A stretch of DNA of 63,786 nt from Holdemania filiformis DSM 12042 (GTDB lineage: Bacteria; Bacillota_I; Bacilli_A; Erysipelotrichales; Erysipelotrichaceae): positions 62,376 to 126,161 of the forward strand of contig NZ_GG657553.1 of the NCBI RefSeq assembly GCF_000157995.1, in the 5' to 3' direction. Numbering within the stretch: position 1 is the stretch's first letter; the number at the start of each line of letters is the position of its first letter. Of the stretch, positions 42,385-51,243 are shown one piece after another. The notes beneath the pieces were generated by a model. The model was not told the DNA's origin. It searched no databases and saw only the letters and a list, made by a program, of their open reading frames with translations. The position numbers and the translations under genes were made by a program.

Positions 42385-43473
42385 CTAGTAAGTATAGCTG
42401 CCCATCTTTTTGTGGAAATCCGGATCGCTGGCAACGTTGCAGTCTATGCCCAGATCCAGCGATAATTTTCTCGCCAGCACCTGCAGCGGCACAATATACT
42501 CCATCGTTGCGAAATACGGATCGTTGACAAACGGGTAAACGAAATTATGCGGATCCTCAGCCTGGGAAGCCTCCGAAGTGATCACATAGTTCGGGTTATG
42601 CCGCTCGCGGGCGAAGTAATCCCGCATCCGCAGACAGCGTTCAAAATACTGCCCCGGGCAAGCCAGATAAACCATCGTCGTGTCTTCGTGAATCGAATGA
42701 TACACGCCGTGCATGAATTCTTCCTGCTCGTAGCCGACGACGCTGTAACGCACGGCTTCCAGAATTTTCAGCGTGCCTTCCATCATGGCTGAAATACAGC
42801 TTTCGTAGCCCACCAGAATCATCCGGCGGCAAGGAAGCAGATCTTCCTTATTGCGCAGATACCACTGGCTCGCCTGTTCCGCAATCTCCGGAATGTTGTC
42901 GCAGGTTTTCACCATCTGTTCCGTTAACCGCATTTTCTCTTCTTCTGAAATCCGGCCTAAACGCACCGCCAGCTTCATGCCCAGAAGCATAATCGTCGCC
43001 ATTGTGCCGATATACCCCTTGGTCTTCGGACCGGCATATTCCATGCCGATCGCCAGCAATATCGTGACGTCCGCATGATCGCTGACCGGCTTGCCGGCCT
43101 CGCCGGTAACGACAATCGTCTTTAAGCCCAGACTCCGCGCTTTATCCAGCGCCGCGATCGTGGAAGAACTGCGGCCGGCCTGGGAAATTCCAATGACCAG
43201 CGTATGCGGGTTCAGAATCAGTTCATTGTCCTTAAACTGCATCGGATAGCTGGCAAAGACCTTAACCTTCAGCACATCCTCAAGCAGCTTTTTACAAGCC
43301 AGCGCGCCGTGATAGGATGTGCCTGAACCGACGACATAGATCTGTTCGATCATGCCGTCTGCGCAGTAATCCAGCGCTTCTTTGAATATTTCATCCTGGT
43401 GCTCGACGATATTGCGCACCGCCGGCTTGGATTCCAGGATATACTGGTACATATCCCAGTTTTTTTCCGTCAT
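42385..43473 (-). CDS. SIS-domain sugar-phosphate isomerase/deglycase (locus B, distal copy)
   Basis: 362 residues with two SIS domains: VVGSGTSYHG, GISQAGRSS and YEQEEFMHGV. The usual Pro after HG is Val here. Locus B encodes two different SIS proteins, as does the gfr operon for glucoselysine/fructoselysine, where each deglycase handles one conjugate. Last gene of the operon, 12 bases after the GntR gene. Confidence 0.85.
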   Translation of the reverse strand: MTEKNWDMYQYILESKPAVRNIVEHQDEIFKEALDYCADGMIEQIYVVGSGTSYHGALACKKLLEDVLKVKVFASYPMQFKDNELILNPHTLVIGISQAGRSSSTIAALDKARSLGLKTIVVTGEAGKPVSDHADVTILLAIGMEYAGPKTKGYIGTMATIMLLGMKLAVRLGRISEEEKMRLTEQMVKTCDNIPEIAEQASQWYLRNKEDLLPCRRMILVGYESCISAMMEGTLKILEAVRYSVVGYEQEEFMHGVYHSIHEDTTMVYLACPGQYFERCLRMRDYFARERHNPNYVITSEASQAEDPHNFVYPFVNDPYFATMEYIVPLQVLARKLSLDLGIDCNVASDPDFHKKMGSYTY

Positions 43474-43485
43474 GAATTAGCCTCC

Positions 43486-44190
43486 TTATTGATTGACTGT
43501 CCGGTAGTAATAGTTATAACGGGAGCCGATATACAGCATTTCCGTGTATTCGATCAGATCGTCGTCCTGGTCGTACATCCAGGTGATGTTGCGCAATAAC
43601 GCCACATCCTTGATTTTCAACAACCGCTTTTCTTCTTCTGTCGGCATCATCGCCGTCATCTCGCCGTCGCTGTACTTAAACTGCGCGCCGTTTTCCTGCA
43701 TGATCTGATAGACCGAGCCTTCGATCTTCCGCAGGTCCACGCTCGACATGTATTTCTGCGACAGATAGGTATAGCTGATCGCGATCGGCGTTTCATCTGC
43801 CGTGCGAATGCGCACGATGTAATGAATCGCGTCGTCCGGACTCAGTTTCATTTTCTCCATCAGCTTCGGCAGTTTATCGGCCCGCTCGATCCGATATTCG
43901 ATCAGAATCGCGCCCGGTTTCTGCCCCATCTTCGTGATGTCGTCAGTAAAACTCGTCAGGTTTCCGATCGCCTTGACGATCTGTTGGTTGTCGACAAAGC
44001 TGCCCTGCCCTTTGACCCGGCGGATACAACCTTCCTGGGCCAGAATATTCAGGGCCTTGTTCGCGGTCATGCGCGAGACCTTAAACGCCTGCGCAATTTC
44101 AATTTCGTTGGGTAGTTGATCGCCCGGCTTGAGCAATTTATCGACGATCTGTTGACGGTAGTAATTAATTATTTGTTCATATTTATTCAT
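43486..44190 (-). CDS. GntR/HutC family regulator with UTRA domain (locus B)
   Basis: 234 residues: winged helix (about 5-70, LPNEIEIAQAFKVSRMTANKALNIL) and UTRA domain (about 85-230). It starts in a TAAATG junction with the upstream gene. A TGTATATACA palindrome on the operon promoter, similar to operators of HutC-type regulators such as TreR, is the probable binding site. Autoregulation is expected since the gene lies inside the operon. Confidence 0.9.
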   Translation of the reverse strand: MNKYEQIINYYRQQIVDKLLKPGDQLPNEIEIAQAFKVSRMTANKALNILAQEGCIRRVKGQGSFVDNQQIVKAIGNLTSFTDDITKMGQKPGAILIEYRIERADKLPKLMEKMKLSPDDAIHYIVRIRTADETPIAISYTYLSQKYMSSVDLRKIEGSVYQIMQENGAQFKYSDGEMTAMMPTEEEKRLLKIKDVALLRNITWMYDQDDDLIEYTEMLYIGSRYNYYYRTVNQ

Positions 44191-44862
44191 TTAATCCAGC
44201 TCCGAGGGATCGCTGATCATCGCCATCAGCGATTTTCTATTCTTATCATTATTAGTATACCGCATTGCCTGGTTCAGGTAAATCTCTACCTGTTCCGGCT
44301 GGTTCTCATAATGGTAAAGTTTAGCCAGACGGAAAGCGATCAGCGACTTGATTTCGTCGTTTTCACATTCCGGCAGCGCCTCGGTCAGCTCCTGGATTAA
44401 CGTGGTGTCTTTCTGGATGTAAATGCGGTCAAGCTGTTCCACTTCCCCGCGGATCAGTTCCGCTTTCTGCCCCTTTTTCTCGTTTAACAACGGCATCAGC
44501 TGGTCGCGGCAGGTCTCGGCCAGCGCACGGTCGCGAAATTGCAGGGCGTAGCCGAACATCCGGGAATCAAGCGCGATCTTTTCATCCGCGTTCATCTTCA
44601 GCGAAGCAAACTGCGCGTAGGTCGCGCGAACCTGATCATGATCCTGCAGATCAATAAAATAGTTCAGCTTCATCATCAACAGCGATACCTTGGAAAAATT
44701 AAACCGGCAGTAAGGGGAATCGAGCAGTTTGAGAAAGCTGTCCGTATCCTGTTTCATTTTAAACGTATACAGCTTCCGCAGCGCTTTCTCGCTCACCCAT
44801 TTTTTATAGATCACGCTGCCGAACAAACACAGCAGCGTGATCCAGAGGATAGGGTTAGTCAT
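44191..44862 (-). CDS. Membrane-anchored TPR-like protein of unknown function (locus B)
   Basis: 223 residues. One N-terminal transmembrane helix (about 5-21) is followed by an all-helical region with TPR-like spacing (KSLIAFRLAKLYHYENQPEQVEIYLNQA is one unit), predicted in the cytoplasm or at the membrane surface. It overlaps the NanE-like stop by eight bases and abuts the GntR gene, so it is firmly part of the PTS operon. No role in sugar uptake is known for such a protein. Confidence 0.7.
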   Translation of the reverse strand: MTNPILWITLLCLFGSVIYKKWVSEKALRKLYTFKMKQDTDSFLKLLDSPYCRFNFSKVSLLMMKLNYFIDLQDHDQVRATYAQFASLKMNADEKIALDSRMFGYALQFRDRALAETCRDQLMPLLNEKKGQKAELIRGEVEQLDRIYIQKDTTLIQELTEALPECENDEIKSLIAFRLAKLYHYENQPEQVEIYLNQAMRYTNNDKNRKSLMAMISDPSELD

Positions 44863-45577
44863 GGAACCGGTTCAGCGCCCGGGCAAATCGTTTGGCCGTG
44901 ATGTGCGGACGCGTGATCGCGTTGCCGACGACGACGGCATACGCGCCCATATACAGGCACTGGACCGCGATCTCCGGTGTGGCGACCTTGCCCTCCATAA
45001 TGACGCGGGCGCCGGTGCCTTTAACGGCATCGACGATATCCCGAAGCAGAATATAATCCGGAGCATCCTTGATTTCCAGCTTGTCGAAGGCGCCGGCTTT
45101 CGTATACCCGGCTAAGGTTGGAGCGACGAAATCCGCACCCATTTCCGCGGCGATCCGCGCGTCCTCCGCAGTGCTGACATCGGCAAAGATCAGCGCTTCC
45201 GGAATGTTTTCCTTGATTTCCCGGATTGTTTCATACGCCAGCTTGCCATCGTCGCGGTAGTGATGCGTCGCCTGCACGGCGATGATCTCCGCGCCGGCTT
45301 CCCAGACCGCTTTGGCCGCTTCCAGATTCGGTGTTAAATAGACATCCTTCACATTGCGGTTGATTTTCCAGATTCCGATGACCGGCAGATCGACCTGCGC
45401 CTTGATCGCCCGGATATCCTCCGGGGAATTTGCGCGAATGCCTTTCGCTCCTGCCCAGGCCGCGCACTCCGCGAATTTAACGGTAATGCCTTCCATATAA
45501 TGAGGTTCCTCCGGCACTGCCTGGCAGGAAACGATCAAGCCGTCTTTCAGACTTTCCAGCACTTCTTGTTTTTTCAT
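44855..45577 (-). CDS. nanE: N-acetylmannosamine-6-phosphate 2-epimerase-like protein
   Basis: 240 residues with the NanE barrel signatures: LIVSCQAVPEEPHY near the start, AKGIRANSPEDIRA, PVIGIWKINR and FADVSTAEDARIA, then the phosphate-binding GKVATPEIA and VVGNAITRP. It should interconvert ManNAc-6-P and GlcNAc-6-P or a related amino-sugar phosphate. No nanA or nagA is present, so the full sialic-acid route is not encoded here. The start follows GGGGTGAAAG. Confidence 0.82.
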   Translation of the reverse strand: MKKQEVLESLKDGLIVSCQAVPEEPHYMEGITVKFAECAAWAGAKGIRANSPEDIRAIKAQVDLPVIGIWKINRNVKDVYLTPNLEAAKAVWEAGAEIIAVQATHHYRDDGKLAYETIREIKENIPEALIFADVSTAEDARIAAEMGADFVAPTLAGYTKAGAFDKLEIKDAPDYILLRDIVDAVKGTGARVIMEGKVATPEIAVQCLYMGAYAVVVGNAITRPHITAKRFARALNRFHD

Positions 45578-45602
45578 CCACTTTCACCCCTGTTTCATTC
45601 GA

Positions 45603-46424
45603 CTACAACAGACCCAAAGCGACAGCCAGGACACCCAGAACCAGCAGGGCGATCATGATGACCGTACCGGAATAGCGTTTCTGTAAGCCCCAGTAGCACG
45701 CGAAGGTCAGACCCAGCGGCAGAATCTTCGGGCAGATCGCGTCAAAGATCTCCTGCAGAACAACCTGCGCGCCGTTAATGTTGAGGACTGTAACCAGATT
45801 GACACTGACCATTGAAGCCATCATCGCGCCGATAACGACCAGGCCCATGATGCGGGCAGCTTCCGTCAGCTTATTCAGTGTGCCGTCTTCGGAAATCCGG
45901 GTCAGGAATTCGCTGCCGCCTTCATAACCGATTTTGAAGCCGACGCGGCGGACGATTTCCGATGGAATAAAGTTGATCAGGAAATACAGGATCGGGCCTA
46001 AGATGTTGCCGGCGACCGCTAACGGCGCACCAACACCGACGCCGATGACGCGGAAGGTACCCCAGAAGAAGCTGTCGCCGATGCCGGCTAACGGCCCCAT
46101 CAAAGCTGCCTTGACAGAGTTGATCGAAGCGACGTCAAATTCGCCGTCCGGCGCACTGGCGCACTGTTCCTCCATCGCGCAGGTGATCCCGATGATGAAT
46201 GGACTCGGTGTGGTCGCGCAGTTGAAGAATTCCAGGTGGCGTTTGACGCCGGCCTTCATCTTCGCTTCATCCTCGCCGTACAGCTCGCGGATGGCGGGCA
46301 TCATCGTCCAGGCGTAGCCCGTCGACATCTGACGTTCATAGTTGAAGCATCCCAATAATTGATAGTGACGATTATAAACTTTCTTTAAGGTTTTCGAGCT
46401 TAATTTCTTCATGCCGATCGTCAT
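45603..46424 (-). CDS. PTS mannose-family IID component (locus B)
   Basis: 273 residues with ALMGPLAGIGDSFFWGTFRV and ITCAMEEQ. It is most like the locus C IID. ATG 46424 lies one base after the IIC stop, with GAGGAA inside the IIC end as ribosome binding site; the ATG seven codons upstream overlaps IIC and has no site. Confidence 0.92.
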   Translation of the reverse strand: MTIGMKKLSSKTLKKVYNRHYQLLGCFNYERQMSTGYAWTMMPAIRELYGEDEAKMKAGVKRHLEFFNCATTPSPFIIGITCAMEEQCASAPDGEFDVASINSVKAALMGPLAGIGDSFFWGTFRVIGVGVGAPLAVAGNILGPILYFLINFIPSEIVRRVGFKIGYEGGSEFLTRISEDGTLNKLTEAARIMGLVVIGAMMASMVSVNLVTVLNINGAQVVLQEIFDAICPKILPLGLTFACYWGLQKRYSGTVIMIALLVLGVLAVALGLL

Positions 46425-46425
46425 C

Positions 46426-47193
46426 TTACAGTTCCTCACTTTCATCGCTGGCGCTCATGGAGCCGGACTTGCCGCTCGGAGCGAACTGGTAGTAAACATA
46501 AGCGCAGATTACGCCGATCACCGCTGCGGCAATCGTGCTGACGTTGAAGAAAGCGACTAAAGCGAAGCCCAGGAATAAGAACGCCGCGAACTTCTTGTCA
46601 AAGGTCAGCTGAATCAACATCGCGATTCCTAACGCCGGAAGCAGGTTGCCGGACTGAGCCAAACCGGACTGGATAACGGCCGGAATGTTGTTGACGATCG
46701 CCGTAATGACATCGCCGCCGATTAAGAAGCCTAAGAAAATCATCGTGAATTTGAAGACGAAGTACAGCGCGCTGCCCATCCAGTTGGACATTTCAACGCC
46801 CTTCCAGTCGCCCTTGTCGGCGCATTTGTCAGCGCGGTGCGCGAAGGTGGTGTTGAGGATGCAGACGCCGATGGAACCGACCTGAGCCAGCAGTGCGATT
46901 GGAATCGCCAGCGCCAGCGTGGTTTCATAGGAAGCGCCGGTTTTGATTGCCAGCGCAGTGGCCAGCGCACTGCCGACAACGACATCCGGCGGCGTGGATG
47001 TTCCGATACCGACTAAGCCCATCCAGACCAGTTCCAGATTGCCGCCGATGATTAAGCCCATGGTGAAATCCCCCATGATCAGGCCGACGATCGGGCCGAT
47101 GAGAATTGGCCGGTCGAGCATGTGCTGACCGCCGATGCGGCTTTCCATGTAGATCAAGGTTGCGACGAGCGCGACTAAGAATCCCTGAAGCAT
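46426..47193 (-). CDS. PTS mannose-family IIC component (locus B)
   Basis: 255 residues, about eight hydrophobic segments. RPILIGPIVGLIMGDFTMG and TSTPPDVVVGSALA match IIC. It forms the translocation unit with IID. The start follows AAGGAGGG. Confidence 0.92.
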   Translation of the reverse strand: MLQGFLVALVATLIYMESRIGGQHMLDRPILIGPIVGLIMGDFTMGLIIGGNLELVWMGLVGIGTSTPPDVVVGSALATALAIKTGASYETTLALAIPIALLAQVGSIGVCILNTTFAHRADKCADKGDWKGVEMSNWMGSALYFVFKFTMIFLGFLIGGDVITAIVNNIPAVIQSGLAQSGNLLPALGIAMLIQLTFDKKFAAFLFLGFALVAFFNVSTIAAAVIGVICAYVYYQFAPSGKSGSMSASDESEEL

Positions 47194-47218
47194 AAGTTTT
47201 TGCCCTCCTTATAATTTT

Positions 47219-47716
47219 TTATTTGGCAAATATTTTTTCAATGTCTTTGAAGTTCATGCGGTCTTGAGACGGTGTGATCTGCGCAAAGACTTCCACGCCG
47301 GCGTCGGCCATTTTCTTGGCGCATTCAAATTCTTTCTGCGTCATGAAGACCTGCGGCAGCGTCGGAATGTAGTCCTCGCCCGGCTTCTTGTTGACGCCGG
47401 CCGTGCCGATGTTGAGCTTGACGATCCCCTTGACGCGTTCCCAGATGTAGCAGGCATCCTCGACGGTTTCCGTGACCAGGAATATTTTCTTCCGGTCGTT
47501 GATCGGATTGTTCAGCGCCTTGATCGAATCATCGCAGGTCTTGATGATCAGTTTGACGCCGGCTGGTTTGGCCAGTTTCATCGTCGCGGCTTTAAAGCTG
47601 TCCCCTGCCGCCTCGTCGTTGGCTACCAGAATCGTTTCCGGCTTGATTGCGGAAGTCCAGGACACAGCCACCATGCCGTGAATTAACCGGTCGTCCGCTC
47701 TGACTAAAATAATCAT
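47219..47716 (-). CDS. PTS mannose-family IIB component (locus B)
   Basis: 165 residues with active His13 in ADDRLIHGM, LVANDEAAGDSF, and the VKLNIGTAG block. It shares with the locus C IIB the longer Asp/Phe-rich C-terminus (FAQITPS...), setting B and C apart from locus A IIBs. The start follows AAAGGAGG. Confidence 0.92.
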   Translation of the reverse strand: MIILVRADDRLIHGMVAVSWTSAIKPETILVANDEAAGDSFKAATMKLAKPAGVKLIIKTCDDSIKALNNPINDRKKIFLVTETVEDACYIWERVKGIVKLNIGTAGVNKKPGEDYIPTLPQVFMTQKEFECAKKMADAGVEVFAQITPSQDRMNFKDIEKIFAK

Positions 47717-47779
47717 AAAATCCTCCTTTCCTTTTTATAACGCCTGATTCAGTTCAGGTCATTACCTCAATGATTTTGT

Positions 47780-48202
47780 TTACAGCTCGTCGTCCTCGAT
47801 TAGATCTGCTTCTTCAGCGTCAGTGTTCAGCGTGTTCATGCACATCATTTCCGCTCTTGCGCGCTCGACGATCTGCGCGGCCAGCTCCGGTGTGATGTCT
47901 TCGCTCTGATAAACCATTTCCAGCACTAACGGAAAGTTGATGCCGGTGACCAGCACAAACGGGATTTCCCGCATCAGCTTCGCAGCGATCTGATTCACGC
48001 TGCCTCCGGCCAGATCGGTCAGAATGACAAGGTTGCCCGGCTCCATTGCCGCCAGCTTAGCGCGCAGTGCTTTTTCAAATTCATTATCCTCGACATAAGC
48101 GTTGATATAATGAATGTTAGCGGCGTCGCTGTTGAAGAAATGAATCGCGTTGGCCAGCCCTTCGGCGAGCGTGGAATGAGTGGCGATCAGAAATTGATTC
48201 AT
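47780..48202 (-). CDS. PTS mannose-family IIA component (locus B)
   Basis: 140 residues with active His9 in LIATHSTLA and TDLAGGSVN; acidic tail. The second residue of the usual HG pair is Ser. The start overlaps the SIS stop by four bases. Confidence 0.9.
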   Translation of the reverse strand: MNQFLIATHSTLAEGLANAIHFFNSDAANIHYINAYVEDNEFEKALRAKLAAMEPGNLVILTDLAGGSVNQIAAKLMREIPFVLVTGINFPLVLEMVYQSEDITPELAAQIVERARAEMMCMNTLNTDAEEADLIEDDEL

Positions 48203-49305
48203 GCTTGTTCCTCCGGTTTCTTATGGGCGAACGCCCGGCGTTTCGGCGGGTAGACGCTGGTGTCGTAGCCGATCGCTTCACAATTGCGGGCCGCCATCAG
48301 CTGAAAGGGAACAACGAAGGCCAGCGGACTTAAATCGGGCGCGATCGGACTGCGGAAATGCAGATCCTTCGGATTTGTCACTTGTTGATCGGCATAGAAC
48401 ACAAAGACGTGTTCGGTCACTTCATTCTCCCGGATCCAGTCCAGAAACAGCGGAATCCGTGATCGTTCAACTTCATTGCTTGCGATGAAATACAGGTAGG
48501 TCTGATCGTCGAATGCCATCTGCGGCCCGTGAATCAGTTCCTCCAATTCATAGGCGCTCAGCGGCTTGTGGAAGGTTTCATACATTTTCAGTACGCCTTC
48601 CAGCGCGGTCGGATAATTTGTTCCATACGCGGCGATATGCCCCTTTTTCATGTCCAGCAGCTCCGGTTGATTGCGGTCGATCCATTGCTGGACTTCTTCG
48701 ATCAAGGCGTCGAAATGGTCGAGCATCGTTTCCGCTTCCCTTAGTTTCTGTTCACTTTGCGCTTTCTCCAGCTGGCCCAGCGCCGAGGCAATTTCAACCG
48801 CCCACAGATAGCCGGTCAGCAGTGTGATGATGTAGCCGCGGGTTTCGATCGGAATTTCTTCTTTGCCGCAGGTTAACGGCACGACGATGTCGACTTCGCG
48901 GGTGATCAGGCTGGATAACGCTTCCGTCAGCGCAACGGTAAAGTAGCCCGCATTTTTAGCTTTGCGCATCGCTTCCACCGTGGAAACGCTGGTGCCTGAC
49001 TGACTGATGCCGACGACCAGAATCTGATGCGGCTGATAGATCGCGTTGTTATTGATCTGCGTATAATTCGTAAATACTGTCGGAATCACAACCTCCGCTT
49101 CCACCTTCAGATACTTCTCAAACCAGTTCTTAAAGCTCAGCGCCGCATGATAGCTTGTTCCTGAACCCAGAAAATAAACTTTCCGGATATCCTGGTTTTG
49201 GAATAATTCAATCATCGGATCGACGAAGCAGGCTCTTTCGGCAAACGACTGACGAAGCGCCCGGCCTTGGTCAAGAATATATCCCGCCATCGTAGGTTTT
49301 TCCAT
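48199..49305 (-). CDS. SIS-domain sugar-phosphate isomerase/deglycase (locus B, proximal copy)
   Basis: 368 residues with two SIS domains: LGSGTSYHAA, GISQSGTSVST and YELEELIHGP. It resembles the locus C SIS protein more than the distal locus B copy (same STVEAMRKAKNAGYFTVA-type segment). First gene of the operon, behind AGGAGG, right after a strong promoter carrying the TGTATATACA operator. Confidence 0.85.
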   Translation of the reverse strand: MEKPTMAGYILDQGRALRQSFAERACFVDPMIELFQNQDIRKVYFLGSGTSYHAALSFKNWFEKYLKVEAEVVIPTVFTNYTQINNNAIYQPHQILVVGISQSGTSVSTVEAMRKAKNAGYFTVALTEALSSLITREVDIVVPLTCGKEEIPIETRGYIITLLTGYLWAVEIASALGQLEKAQSEQKLREAETMLDHFDALIEEVQQWIDRNQPELLDMKKGHIAAYGTNYPTALEGVLKMYETFHKPLSAYELEELIHGPQMAFDDQTYLYFIASNEVERSRIPLFLDWIRENEVTEHVFVFYADQQVTNPKDLHFRSPIAPDLSPLAFVVPFQLMAARNCEAIGYDTSVYPPKRRAFAHKKPEEQA

Positions 49306-49337
49306 ATTTTTCCTCCTGTATATTCATAATTTCATTT

Positions 49338-49379
49338 CTTGTATATACATAATATATTTCATGAATACGCTTACGTCAA
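49338..49379 (-). promoter_or_regulatory. Promoter and operator of locus B
   Basis: Minus-strand TTGACG (49374-49379) and TATATT (49351-49356) with a 17-base spacer. The perfect palindrome TGTATATACA (49340-49349) sits immediately downstream, over the expected transcription start. Confidence 0.65.
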
Positions 49380-49531
49380 TATAAATTTGTAGATTTTTGT
49401 AGGATTTTCGCTGATGTTATGACTAAAACTATTCTTATAATCAGTTTTGTAATCATTTAAGCAAGTTATTATAATGATTCAGTTTGCTTTTATTCTTTAA
49501 GAATCATCCCGCTTTCTCCCCCTATCCTAGC

Positions 49532-49547
49532 ATTATATATGTATAAT
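49532..49547. promoter_or_regulatory. Second A+T palindrome upstream of locus B
   Basis: ATTATATATGTATAAT has six-base arms, about 190 bases upstream of the first operator. It could be an auxiliary GntR site or just A+T-rich sequence. Confidence 0.3.
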
Positions 49548-49663
49548 CATTCAACAATATTCCTATATCTTTACTATTTTTTATTTCTTTTCATCGCCAG
49601 GTTCGCCCTCTTTCCTTCTTGTTTCGCTTTCCTCTTCAAAAAAAGCAGCACTCTGAATTCCGC

Positions 49664-49697
49664 ACAAAAAAAAGTCAGCCCTTGATACAGCTGACTT
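49664..49697 (-). terminator. Terminator of the Nif3-like gene
   Basis: AAGTCAGC and GCTGACTT stem, followed on the minus strand by eight T residues. Confidence 0.85.
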
Positions 49698-49768
49698 CAG
49701 TTCTTGATAAATCCTTTTCTTATGCGAAAGAAACTGACTTAAGATCGTTGAGAAAAGATCCAGACAGG

Positions 49769-50614
49769 TTATGCGATCATGAATTCATACATATCCCCGG
49801 ACTGGATATAGCGGCAAGGAATCGCTTCACTCAGCGCTTCCGGAATATAATGAACCATGTATTCCATTCCCGGTTCCTCCGTATTGAAATGACCGACTGC
49901 CAGAATCGCCTTCGGCATCCCCAGCATCGCACTGTCGCGAATATATTCGCTGACGGTAAAGTCGATCAGTTCCATGGAGATCAACAGGTCGATGTCTTCC
50001 TGATCGATCCGGGTGATCATGTCGTTATCGCCGCCCAGGATATGACTGGCGATCGCAACTTTCCTGACCTTTGCCTCGGTGTTCCCCAGCATTTTTAAAC
50101 CGGTCAGATGGAATTTCTCCATAATCTGACGCCCAATTTCCTTAACGGGCGTTTCCGGCATTTCAAAAATCATCGGCCGCGCCGGATCGCAGCTGAGATA
50201 TTTTTCCCAGCCTAAAGTAACCATGACGCCGTGGAAAATCCCGTCCACATAACCGCCGTTCATCGGAATTCCGGAATGGATATAATCATGATCACGCCAG
50301 ACGACAATGCCGGTTTCATCCAGCAGCTGCTTTTTTGCCAGAAACGTTTTATTCTGGGCTTCCTCCAGCCAGTCGGTATGATCGCCATGATTCCAGAACA
50401 GCGCTTCATGACTGATGATCAAATTGGCACCGCACGCATTGGCCTTGCGGATAACATCAACCGAAGCGTAACACGTCGTTACGATGCCTGTACATTCCTG
50501 ATCCGGATTCCCATAGAGAATCTGGTCGCGGGTCGTCGCGTCGTCGATCGGCTTCCCCTGGGCAATTCCGCGGTGATACTTTTTCATTTTTTGAATTACT
50601 TCACTGATTTTCAT
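49769..50614 (-). CDS. Nif3-like dinuclear metal protein
   Basis: 281 residues. The Nif3/YbgI features are seen: early CTGIVTTCYASVDVIRKA, metal-site ISHEALFW (His), and a late GHFNTEEPG with His and Glu. Length and order fit the short Nif3 form lacking the PII-like insert. Biochemical function is unsettled in the family (metal-dependent hydrolase or GTP cyclohydrolase-like). The start follows GGAGG. It is followed by a clear terminator. Confidence 0.75.
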   Translation of the reverse strand: MKISEVIQKMKKYHRGIAQGKPIDDATTRDQILYGNPDQECTGIVTTCYASVDVIRKANACGANLIISHEALFWNHGDHTDWLEEAQNKTFLAKKQLLDETGIVVWRDHDYIHSGIPMNGGYVDGIFHGVMVTLGWEKYLSCDPARPMIFEMPETPVKEIGRQIMEKFHLTGLKMLGNTEAKVRKVAIASHILGGDNDMITRIDQEDIDLLISMELIDFTVSEYIRDSAMLGMPKAILAVGHFNTEEPGMEYMVHYIPEALSEAIPCRYIQSGDMYEFMIA

Positions 50615-50677
50615 AAAAGACCTCCTGGTTGTATTGTAACCCCTTTCCCGGCATTTTTCTATTCCTTAATCCCCGGA

Positions 50678-50941
50678 TTATAATTCAGGGTCTTCCCACC
50701 CAGGTTCTGAAAACTCATAATCGTTGATCTCCGGAAAATCAAGAAACTCCGCCATCGTCATATCCAACGCATAGGCGATGCGGAAAATAGTGGCCATTCC
50801 CGGATTTTTATAAAGACCGTTGACAATCCGCGTCAGTGTCCGCTCGCTGATCCTGGCTTTCTGACTTAGCATTTCGAGAGAGATCTGCTTCAGCTCGCAT
50901 AATTCCTGTATTCTTTTCGCTAAGATTTGATTGTAATCCAT
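50678..50941 (-). CDS. XRE family helix-turn-helix regulator
   Basis: 87 residues. The Cro/CI-type HTH spans about residues 8-65 (LEMLSQKARISERTLTRIVNG), with a short acidic C-terminal tail. No sensor domain. It lies 63 bases upstream of the Nif3-like gene in the same direction and may regulate it; the ribosome binding site CAGGAAC is weak. Confidence 0.85.
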   Translation of the reverse strand: MDYNQILAKRIQELCELKQISLEMLSQKARISERTLTRIVNGLYKNPGMATIFRIAYALDMTMAEFLDFPEINDYEFSEPGWEDPEL

Positions 50942-51243
50942 ATCTGTTCCTGCCTTATTTTGTAGTCTGATTTTCTGTATTTCCTGATTCAGGAATTTGT
51001 GAATGTGATTAAAATAAAATTGGTCCTGAACTATTCTTAATTATAAGCTATTTGGGGTAAGATAAACCATACCTGATTTCTAACTATTTTGTATTTTTAA
51101 TGAAGCTTCCGTTAAAATCAAATCAAGGAAATGTGATGTTTATTTTTGATGATGACGCTTCAAAAGAGAGAAAATGACGTGAAGAAATCAATTCGTTCTA
51201 AAATGAAGAAAAAGATGGCCGCCCGGACCATCTTTCAATTCAT
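50942..51243. other. Intergenic region between ftsH and the XRE gene
   Basis: Besides the ftsH terminator at 51206-51236 it is A+T-rich and must hold the XRE promoter, for which no clear -10/-35 pair was found. Confidence 0.4.
51206..51236 (-). terminator. Terminator of ftsH
   Basis: AAAGATGG and CCATCTTT stem, minus-strand T run TTTTTC. Confidence 0.75.

Larger units (their letters stand above)
49306..49768. other. Control region of locus B and terminator of the Nif3-like gene
   Basis: A+T-rich. Contains the promoter/operators at 49338-49379 and 49532-49547 and the terminator at 49664-49697; no gene is supported. Confidence 0.55.
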
